Shown: positions 10,895 through 20,306 of the stretch, piece after piece | How the letters are laid out: each line of letters begins with the position of its first letter | Position numbering within the stretch: the first letter of the stretch is position 1 | NCBI GenBank assembly: GCA_928212115.1 | Contig: CAKMRJ010005745.1 | Coordinates: 78,127,871 to 78,191,870 of the forward strand | DNA: 64,000 bases | Reading direction: 5' to 3' | From: Lactuca virosa | Taxonomy: Eukaryota > Streptophyta > Magnoliopsida > Asterales > Asteraceae | Position numbers and translations under genes: made by a program | The notes under the pieces: model-generated | The model's input: only the letters and a program-made list of their open reading frames with translations | Databases searched by the model: none | What the model was told of the DNA's origin: nothing

Positions 10895-13241
10895 TGTAAC
10901 ACCCTGTTCTGAAAGTACCCGTTATTGGATTTCAGAGGCCCAGACTAGGGGCATTTCGGTCTTTTATGGGTCTTGAAGTTTTATTTGAGAGGTTTGGGGC
11001 CGGGGTTTGTTGCTAGAAGCGTAGGGCTTCTCGCCACATTTTCGTGGATATAAAGTTCGTCGGAAACGGACTTAGAATGAAGGAGTTATAGCATTTTGAA
11101 GTTATTGACATTAATGGTACCTTAATGGAAAAGTTGGCAAAGAAGGACCATGCATGCAAGGTGGCCAGCGCGAGAGTACGCCCAACGTAATAGAGCAAGT
11201 GATCGCGGGTGAGGAGAGGCATACGACCAACGTTTGAGAAGTACGCCCAGCATACGCTCAGAGTCTCAAAACCCTAGCTTTTAGGGTTGGGCCACTATAT
11301 AAAGAACATAACACCCTATTTATCAGCCTCCCTCTCATCTTCATATAGTTCCCACGAAAACTCTAATCCTCTTGGAGCATTTTTGGAGCTTGGAAGGCTT
11401 GGTGAGAGAATTTTGGTGTATTGGATCCACTCTTCAAAGAAGCAAAGGTCAAGGCAAGGTGTTGGTGCTAGGGAGAAGGTTCAGATCTGGGATTGTTGCT
11501 TCACTTCAGACCTTTTTAAGGTATAAAGCCATGAACTTGATGATTAATCGTTTAGATCTCTTTAGGGTGGTTTTATGGACTCTTTTACTCCAAAGGATGG
11601 ATCTTTGTGATGAAATCTCGTTTTCTAGGTCCAGGGTTGCCACCCTTAGTGTCATATGAGTCCCATAAGCAGTAAAGTTTCAATCTTTGGGACTCATTTG
11701 TGTTCATGCATGAGATCTAGCCCTTGGTATGGAAGATTGTTGTGTTTGGTCTCTTGGTGGGTTACAAGCCACCAAGTAGTCGACTTTATGGATTAAGACA
11801 TTAATGAGGACTTAGATCTTTAATTGTATCCACTGGACTAGAGTATTAAGCACTTAATGGGAAGTGACTTAACAGTGGGGAGTACGCCCAGCGTACATAG
11901 GAGTACGCCCAGCGTACTCACCAGTAAAGGTTTCAAGAGTTTGCGGCCAGGACATAGTGATGTGGCAGGGGGTACCCCCAAGCGTACATAGGAGTACACC
12001 CAGTGTACTCATCAGTCATGGGCTTGTTATGTTTTGGGTCTCGGTTTGGGCCATGTAGTGGACCTTGGGTCTTTGGGCCTTAGTGGGCCATCATAAGTCA
12101 GATAATGGGGGTCAAGTATATGTTTTGGGCCTTAGATATAGACCAAGTTGGACTAGGGGTAGAATGGTCATTTTACCCTAAGAAGGATTATTGTACTGGA
12201 CTAAGTGATGTTTGGTATTGGTACTTCGGGAAGCCGAAGGGTCAGTAGTTCGGGAATTGCCAGTCAGCAGCTAGAGGAGTATCAGCAGAGTTCAGCAGTG
12301 CGAGGTGAGTCTCCTCATTGTGTGAATGGGTCTAAGGCCACAATGCCGGCCCATGTAGTTTATGAGTAGGAAAACCAGGGGGTTAGCCCTACCCACCGTA
12401 TGCTAATATGTGATTCCGGATCAAGGTCCGATGTCGGGCGGGTGCCCGAGGAATATTTATATGATAGTTTATACTTGTTGTCTGTGTGATACTCGTATGT
12501 GGCTGGTAGGGAGGTGAGCGTGGGCGAGGTCCCGTATCTCACCAATAGCAGAGTATGGATGGGGTTCCGTATCTCATTAGTAGCAGAGCAGGGGCGAGGC
12601 CCGAGATAGGAGAGAGGTGAGTGTGGATGGGGGCCCGTATTTCAATACCAGCAGGAGCATGGACGGGGTTCCATGACTCACCAGTAGCAGGACAAGGGCA
12701 GGGCCCAAGATAGGCGGGGCCTTAGTACAGGAATACAGTAGAGTGTGTTTAGCTTAGGTGTTATGTGTTATGTTATATGTTTGTATGTGTTTAGCGGGCG
12801 AGGCCCAGATACAGGCGGGGCCTAAGAGAAACAAATCTGTATACCGAGCGAGGCTTGAAGCCAGGCGGGGCCTGGAGCAGGCGAGGCCTGATGCCGGATT
12901 CATCCGGAGCCGGGCGGAGCCCGATGTAGCGGGCGAGGCCCAGTGCTTGTAGTATGTGGTTATGTATGTGGTATGTGGTAGTTTGGGGAACTCACTAAGC
13001 TTTGTGCTTACGGTTTTCAGTTTTTGTTTCAGGTATTTCCGGTAGCGGAAGGAAGAGCTCGGGGTTATCGCATGGCACACAACATTGATTGTTTAGCCTG
13101 GGATGTTTTACTCTGATAAAATAAAATAATGTTTTAGGCATGATACTCTGATGTGAAATGTTTTGAATGAATGGTTGACACTTGTGGTTTTATTATTAAA
13201 TTAAAAATGAAATTTTTGGTCATGATTTTTGGGTCGTTACA
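10895..13241 (+). mobile_element. Solo LTR of a gypsy element (family F)
   Basis: Starts TGTAACACCCTG and ends GGGTCGTTACA (2347 bp), flanked by the direct repeat GTTAT (10890-10894 and 13242-13246). No PBS, coding region or second LTR is present. This is the mark of recombination between the two LTRs of a former full element. It carries gtacgcccagcgtac-type inverted repeats before the TATA box (11176-11190, 11241-11255; TATATAAA at about 11296) and again at 11882-11917. A donor-like GTGAGT lies at 12305, a GC-rich minisatellite at about 12560-12945, and an acceptor-like TTTCAG ends at 13032. It landed 65 bp after the stop of MULE-like gene 2. Confidence 0.92.
12560..12945 (+). repeat. GC-rich degenerate minisatellite in LTR F
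   Basis: Repeats of gcggggc / gcgaggcc words (for example aggcggggcctggagcaggcgaggcc) and, earlier, of 'catggatggggttccgtatctca'-like units of roughly 50 bp. Other LTR families carry unrelated minisatellites at this same position. Confidence 0.6.
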
Positions 13242-13359
13242 GTTATGTTTATTTGTAATTCTAATTTCCTTTCAATTTTATGTTATGTTAGTAGTAATGT
13301 TATGTTTTTTTGTAATTCAATTTTTTTTCAATTTTATGTTATGTTTATTTATAATGTGA

Positions 13360-14295
13360 CCAACGAAGAAGTATGCAGAAACAACATAATCAACATATAA
13401 AACATGAAAAACGGACTTAAAAACATACTTTTATGGTAAGCTAAAAATGACAATTTATGTTATTTTATGTCGTTATTAACATCACAAATTCCTATTTTGG
13501 AGGGTAAAAGCAATGGGGTAACGATATCGGATTTGAAATCCGGATATTTTTCGAGCAACAACTATGTACAAAGAACGTAATCAACATATAAATCATGAAA
13601 ATCAGATTTCAAAACATACTTTTATGGTAACCTAAAAATGGCAATTTATGTTATTTTATGTTGTTTTTAACATCACGAAGCCTACCTTGGAGGGTAAAAG
13701 CAATGAGATAACAATATCGGATTTGAAATCCGGATTTTTTCCAACGAACAACTATGTACAAAGAACATAATCAACATATAAAACATGAAAATCAGACTTC
13801 AAAAGATACTTTTATGGTAACCTAAAAATGGCAATTTATGTTATTTTATGTCAATTTTAGCAGCACGAAACCTACTTTGGAGGGTAAAAACAATGAGGTG
13901 GCTATATTGGCTTTTAAATCCGGATATTTTCGGATGAACAAATATGTACATAGAACATAATCAACATATAAAACATGAAAATCAGACTTCGAAACATAAT
14001 TTTGTGGTAAGCTAAAAATGAAAATTTATGTTATTTTATGATGTTTTTAACAGCACGAAGCCTACTTTGGAGGGTAAAAACAATGAGGTAACTATATTGG
14101 ATTTAAAACTCGGATATTTTTCGACGAACAACTATGTAAAATATGAAAATCAGACCTAAAAACATAATTTTATGATAGGCTAAAACTGACACTTTTTAGC
14201 ATTTTTTATGTCGTTTTTAACAGCCCGAATCCTACTTTGGAAGGTAAAAGCAATGAGGTAAACATATCGGATTTGAAACCTGGATATTTTCCATT
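13360..14295 (+). repeat. ~189-bp tandem array, about five copies
   Basis: The phrase ggagggtaaaa(a/g)caatg recurs at about 13500, 13690, 13879 and 14068, and as ggaaggtaaaag at 14238. Spacing is about 189 bp (170 for the last). Each unit also contains aacataatcaacatataaaacatgaaaatcag and tttatgttattttatg phrases. It lies between the convergent MULE-like genes 2 and 3, so it may be a subterminal repeat block of those elements. Confidence 0.85.
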
Positions 14296-14296
14296 A

Positions 14297-14460
14297 CAGA
14301 CTGGCAAATATTTAACAAACATAATAGATCTCTCATTACACTAACATATGGCAAATATATTACAAAGACAATGGCAAATATATTACAAACATAATATATT
14401 ACAAATATATTACAAACATAATATATTACAAACACAATGGCAAATATATTACAAACATCC
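14297..14460. repeat. Short AT-rich repeat (aatatattacaaaca)
   Basis: Repeated ggcaaatatattacaaac and ataatatattacaaa words, about eight imperfect units. No gene. Confidence 0.7.
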
Positions 14461-14480
14461 TTAATTAAAGGGAATTAAAA

Positions 14481-15825
14481 TTACATTGGCAATAAAACAG
14501 CCATCATAGGGTCTGGTATTTCTCATTCAGATGGAGGGGGAACAGGGTGAACGCTTTGTGTCTGGTAGACAAGCTGAAGTACATTAGTATGGTAAAATAC
14601 TTGAACCATATCAACTAATTCATGCATGTTTGATTGACGTGCTGCCGCGATAGCATGACCACATGCTATACCGAGAGTGCGCCATTTTCCACATGAACAT
14701 GTATGACCATTAAGGTCTACAACACAAGTTGTTTTAAAATCAAAAACTAGATAAGTATATGGCGGCAAGGGAGACAAGATCTGTTAGGGGATCTGAGTTG
14801 CTTGCCACCCAACAGACTTTTGCATCCTTTTTTGAAGCACCATTTCAGCATACGGTGTGAGTACGGTAGTCAAACTCCCTGAAAAATAAATATGCTTATA
14901 AAAGGTTGTTGTACAAGTTATTTAATACTTTTATATTGCACCCGAAAATCTACCTGCCATTACACTTAATTCAACAAAAGTCTGTTGCATGTACTCACGA
15001 ATCCCCTCGATAAGCATTATTATCGGTACATTATGTTGATTGAGCGATAAGACTAAAAAAATTTAAGAAACTTCCATGTCGAGTGTATTCCAACGGATGT
15101 TAGGGAAATAGGCTCTTGCCCATTTAGGATAGCCGATATTCGTAAGCACTTCACGAGCATCATGGCTTAGCCTAGCAAAATTTGTCAAAAATAGACATAG
15201 TGTATGCTTTTAATGTCATCCACAACAAAGTTTCCAATGATCTTCTAGAGCCCACTCTTGTGTGTAAATAATTAATGGCGCTCTTACAAGTGTACCCATG
15301 ATAAGAATCAGTGAAAACATGATCTATGCAAGAACTAATGACATCGACCATATTGGATATGAACGCTACTTCCCTACCCTGTCCGAGAATTTCTTTTAAC
15401 CTCATAAGGAACCATGTACAATTTAAAACATTATTTTCAACCGCCATACCAAATGCTATAGGAAAAGTTTGATTGTTCTCGTCTTTAGCAACCGCTACAA
15501 ACATTATTTTTAGGTAGTCCTCTCTAAGACGGACACTACCTATGAAGATGACAGGCAAGAAACAGTTTATGAATGCATGGACCTATATTTTTTAGGAGTT
15601 CAAACCAATTAGTTTAAATGTAGAAACATTATCAAATGTAAAGAAACAATAGAAATTTGGAAAAAAATATATCACCCATCCAATAGCAAGAAAACAAGAC
15701 TGGAAACGATCCATCAAATCTGTTTTGATGTGAGTGTGAGTATGCGGATTGGTTCGCCTTAGGTTATGAAGGTAAATAAGCAAGTTGTTAAAGCTTTCTT
15801 CATGCTCAGTGTCAGAGAAACTCAT
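14481..15825 (-). pseudogene. MULE-like SWIM-domain transposase relative 3
   Basis: Reading right to left, an ATG at 15823-15825 opens MSFSDTEHEESFNNLLIYLH, the same start as MULE-like gene 1. The exon 1 donor appears lost (GGGTG followed by ATATAT). Exon 2 reads through VIFIGSVRL, MFVAVAKDENN and FISNMVD, so the first two catalytic Asp are again missing. A stop follows near 15172, with recognisable but broken sequence to 14900. The last part has an intact SWIM finger CSCGKWRTLGIACGH, then a TGA where TGG is expected (about 14523-14525), and the natural end at 14481-14483. It faces away from the repeats at 15890-16090. Confidence 0.78.
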
Positions 15826-15889
15826 TTCGAATCAGTTTTAAGAGACAATTACCAATTACTTAGTGTGCCTAACGTTGTGAAGGTAAATA

Positions 15890-16090
15890 AGCAAGTTGAC
15901 TACTACTTTATAGCCTGCATAATGTATTGTCATTTCGAAAAATAGATTTGTCATTTCAAATAGTATTTCTGTGTAATGTATCTGACCATTGGACTACTCT
16001 TTGACATTATTTGACTACGGTTTCATAGACTTTGACTACTACTTTGTAGCCTGCATAATGTAGTTTCAAATAGTATTTATGGGTATCCAC
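15890..16090 (+). repeat. ~138-bp repeats between divergent ORFs, about 1.4 copies
   Basis: Carries tagcctgcataatgtattgtcatttcg and tttgacattatttgactacgg phrases, as at 8294 and 9120. It sits between MULE-like gene 3 (leftward) and the ORF at 16166 (rightward), where a shared promoter region would be. Confidence 0.75.
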
Positions 16091-16165
16091 CTAATTGTTT
16101 GTCAGTCTTTTTTCTTATTTAAGTATAACTTTAAAGTTAAACAAACTAACAAACAAATTACAAAA

Positions 16166-16596
16166 ATGGCCTCTAATCAAACAACTTCTTCCAATGCAGC
16201 TGCTCTGTCCAATACTCCACATCCATAGATGATAAGATATGTGATGGTGGTAATACGATGTTGGATGAACGTTTACGAGGATGTAACAACCATGGTTAAC
16301 CCTGATTGCTTTGAAGGTTATGAATGGACCCGCATAACAGCGATGTTTAACCTCTCATTGGGAGCAGGAAAACACCGGGTTCAAGCAAATATTGTGGGTA
16401 AGTGGATGGATTTAAAGGAAAAGTTCACATGGTTCAATCGATGGTATCGTCATCTTAAAAATATTTATCGTTATACAAACAACGAGGATGATCTTTTAGA
16501 AATTGTTAAAGATCATTACATTTTCGAGCATGAGGGAAGTACTTCGAGTATGAGGATGCTTGGATTCTAGTTAAAAATAACAAATATTTCATGTAA
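16166..16596 (+). pseudogene. Trihelix/NAM-associated-like small protein, broken
   Basis: An ATG at 16166 opens 20 codons rich in Ala, Ser, Thr and Asn, then a TAG at 16226-16228. The same frame continues with a segment containing RCWMNVYEDVT, W.RI..MFN, and KW.DLKEKF.WFNRWY. That pattern is what I know from plant 'No apical meristem-associated C-terminal' or GST-T3-like proteins, many of which are TE-associated. Near 16535 a one-base deletion shifts the frame. The other frame gives YFEYEDAW, the expected end of this domain, with a stop at 16594-16596. Family assignment is by remembered pattern only. It is a pseudogene with two lesions. Confidence 0.5.
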
Positions 16597-16782
16597 AAGG
16601 CTCTTTTATGTGAAATGTCTTATGTAATGTTTGCTACTGGTGTATCTCGTTTTCTATAATGTTTATGTTTGTATTTTATTTTTCATGGAATAAAGTAGAT
16701 AATAAGTGGGGTACTAGATTTATTTAATAATGTCAGAAGTGCAGTTTAATACACACAATACAAATTATAAATATGAGAATTC
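16597..16782. other. Spacer up to the G2 insertion point
   Basis: AT-rich. I see no gene or clear repeat. It ends with ATTAC (16783-16787), the left target-site copy of G2. Confidence 0.6.
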
Positions 16783-16787
16783 ATTAC

Positions 16788-19225
16788 TGTGACATCCCCA
16801 TTTTCACGGCCAGAAAATACTGATTTTGTTTATGCTTGTTTGAAAAATCAGAGTAACATTTTAAATAAAAGTGTTGCGGAATTTGTCCCAAAACAAAATA
16901 TGATAAAGATTTATCAAAAGCATTTCCAAGGAAATGTATTTCATTAAAAGACTCGGGATGTCATGTTCGATACAGATCAAAAGCATAAACAGTACAATAT
17001 AAGCCTTACTACATTATTTCATATCTACAGGCCTATATCCGTAATCCCTCATCCAAAACATCACATCTATGCTCGAGCGCCACTACCTGTAATACATGAA
17101 ACTGAGTGGGTCAGGCTTGGGAGCCTGGTGAGCACATAGGGTTTTCAACCCACAATAAATAAGTTTATTAATTTCATCAATCAACAATAACCCGATTACC
17201 CGTTCCCGTTATCCTCACTTTACGTCCCTAAACACCTATCATAAGGGACCTAGCCTAAGGATCATCATCGGGATGGACACTACTGCTAAGGGGTTCCTCA
17301 GCAATAAATGTCCTAAAGGCAACCATGAGGGGGATGGAGTACACCGGTGAACACATCGTTCACAAACACCTACAGGTTGCGAGCCTGCTAGCGTTCCACT
17401 GGACTGTCTAGAAGAGTCTGTGGTCGTCATCTATACTCCGCTAGATGACTGGATCACCAACAACATCGAGGCCTCTCATCATTTTATCACACATTTGTCT
17501 TATTACATCTACCCATGTATTACCCCAACATTTTTGTAGATATAAAATACATATAGAGTTTAAATCATGAAAAACGTGTATAAAATCATTCATCCAACAT
17601 AGACAACAAGTATTCAGATAATATGCACACATAGCACGTAATATATATAAAATACCTCATATCTATGTGTAAGATGAAAGTAACTATGCACTCACCTGAT
17701 TAGGTGGTGACTCGGTACTCGAACAACACTTCGTTATCTCAAAACAATTTTTCCTTGATCAAAACCTAGTATTAATACCACTAGAGTTTAGTTTTAACGT
17801 TAACCGCGACTAATTAATAGTCTGGCTATTATTATAATTATATAAGCGTTAAGTAACACTCAATATAACTCATAATAATAGCCCAAATAATTATTTTAAG
17901 GACCTAATAACATTACTATAATTATTTAAAAGTTATATTAAAAATTGCGTAAGCGTAGTTCACTTATAGCGGATTTTAAAGAAAACCGGGCTTTGCTCGG
18001 AGCAGTGTTTCCGAACCGAAAGACCCTTTTTCTCGGGACTCCGAGAGCCTCGGGGCTTCCTTAGGGTGCTAGGGGATCACCTAGGCTTAAGGGAGGGTTA
18101 AAACCCTTAGAGAGAGAAAGTTATTTACAGAGAGGAAGAAAATGGTGTGAAAAACCCGGAGACCCTCGCATCTATTTATAGGGGGCGAAGCCTCTCGGTT
18201 ACGTTGGGCGTCCAGCAGTCTACGCGGGGCGTAGGCTTCGGATAAGGGTGCCCGACGGATCCAGCTGTTCTCGCATTTGGAAAGGATAAGAACCGAAGTA
18301 CGCTGTGCGTACTTGGCCTCGGACGCGGGGCGTTTGCGAGGGCGACGTATCCTTCATCCGAAGCGAGCCGTGATCAGCAAGCGACGGTCCAGATTATGCC
18401 ACGTCATCAATCGAGCAACAAATTTCGCAAATTCGATTTTAAACTTTAAAAATCCGTATCTTTCGCATACAAGCTCCGTTTTCAACGTTCTTTATATCCA
18501 CGCATAGGCGAGAACGCACTCTATAACTTTCGGTTAGACTCCGTCGGCTAATTTTGACTTTATTTTACAAGTTATATTTTTAACAGGCTGGGACAGGATT
18601 GGTCCGTTAAAAATTCATAACTTCTTCATCCGTCGTCCGTTTTCGTCTGTCTTTTTATTGTTATGCTACTATTAACGAGATCTTCGATTCTCGTTTAGGT
18701 TGTGTCGGCTAAAAACCGCTCGATCTAATATTCGAACTTCGGGTTGTACACTGCTAAGCCGAAACTTCGAAAAATCATAACTTCCTCATACAAAGTCAGA
18801 TTTGGGCGTTCTTTTTATGGACGCTCTCGGTTTAACGTTTTCTACGACTTTCGTTTGGATCGCTAAGGCTAAAACTCGCTCTATCGTAAATTCACTATTT
18901 ACGCTTCCCGGTATCGTGTTGGTTTCATCACGAAACTTCGACGTGTTATAACTCGGATTTCGGCGTTCTTTATATCTCCGGAATCCTTGTTTCGACCACT
19001 ACAACTTTATGTAAAGATATAGGGCTAATCTCATACTTTAATTTTGACGCTTATTTTTATTATTTATTAAATTATACATTTATAATTAAATATTAAGCAC
19101 ATAAATTCACATAATTCACAAAATACTCAAATATTTCATCTTTATTACTTCAAAAAGAGTTACAATAGTTGACCTAGACTATTACATCGTCTAAAAATGC
19201 TTTGCCCTGAAACCCGGGCGTTACA
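16788..19225 (-). repeat. G2 3' LTR (2438 bp)
   Basis: Runs leftwards from TGTAACGCCC (ending at 19225) to GGATGTCACA (16788). The TATA box (TATAAATAGA on minus) is at 18171-18180. Inverted repeats of the GTACGC-NNN-GCGTAC class lie at 18220-18234 (arms CTACGC/GCGTAG) and 18298-18312. Confidence 0.95.
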
Positions 19226-19240
19226 ATTCTCTCCCCCTTA
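19226..19240 (-). other. Polypurine tract of G2
   Basis: taagggggagagaat on the minus strand, directly against the 3' LTR. Identical in kind to that of G1. Confidence 0.85.
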
Positions 19241-19259
19241 GGATGATTCCGTCCCGGAA

Positions 19260-20306
19260 TCATGCATCGGCAAACAGAAGTGGGTAGCGACTCATCATGT
19301 CATCCTCTGTTTCCCAAGTGAGATTCGGCCCATTCGAATGTTTCCATCGGACTAGCACTAAGTCGACCATCTTGCGTCGTAACTTCTTAGTCTTACGGTC
19401 AACAGTTGCCTCAGGCTCTTCGATCAGCCTTTTATTCTCATCCATTCGTAACTCTGAGATTGGGATTATGTCGGGAACTGCTCCCGTGAATTTCCTCAAA
19501 TGACACACACGGAAAGTGTTATGAATACCATCGAGTTCTTCAGGCAATTCCAGTTTGTAAGCTTGGTTCCCAATCTTCTGAAGAACTTTGAACGGTCCAA
19601 TAAACCTTGGACTCAACTTTCCCCGTTTCCCGAATCTTATAAGTCCCTTCCACGGTGAGACTTTAAGCAAAACCGAATCCCCAACTTCGAAGGTCATCGG
19701 TCGTCTTTTCTTGTCAGCATAGCTCTTCTGACATTCTTGAGCTGCTAACATTCTTTCCCTGATCACTTTCAGCTTCTCAGCTGTCTCATGGACTATCTCG
19801 GGGCCCATAAACTGTTTTTCTCCAGCCTCAAGCCAACAAGAAGGCGTACGACACTTTTGTCCGTACAAAGCTTGATAGGGTGCCATCTTGATGCTCGAGT
19901 GGAAACTGTTGTTGTAGGGAAATTCTACCAAAGGTAAGTGTTCATCCCAGTTACCTTGGAACTCGAGGGTACATGCTCTCAACATATCTTCAAGCGTTTG
20001 AATCGTTCTTTCACTCTGACCATCAGTCTGCGGATGGTAAGCTATACTCAGAGACAACTTTGTACCCAGTTCCTCTTGCAGACTTCTCCAAAACCTTGAC
20101 GTGAAACGACTATCACGATCCGATACAATTGTTAGAGGAACACCGTGAAGCCTCACAATTTCCTTCACGTAAGCATTTGCAAGCTTATCCATATACCACC
20201 TTTCGTTGGCAGCTATGAAGTGTGCACTCATTGTGAAACGATCCACGACCACCCAAATCATGTCGTGTCCATTCTTCGTCCTGGGTAGTTTAGTCACAAA
20301 ATCCAT
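19260..20306 (-). pseudogene. G2 pol, integrase core and chromodomain
   Basis: 348 codons in a frame shifted by one base from the upstream pol frame. The lesion is an extra base near 20300 (acaaatgg where G1 has accatgg). In this numbering the integrase core has D2, D63 and E99 (GQSER), then a GPF module at 237-239 and a C-terminal chromodomain-like segment at about 300-345 ([15 protein letters not shown]). The chromodomain is known in this group to direct integration to particular chromatin. The reading frame ends at 19260, about 20 bp before the PPT. Sequence is close to G1, differing at scattered residues. Confidence 0.93.

Noticed and set aside
11287..11659. Two overlapping frames of 79 and 95 codons after the TATA box of solo LTR F
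   Set aside because: Located in the transcribed leader part of an LTR. No similarity recognised and not preserved in related LTRs A, B or C.
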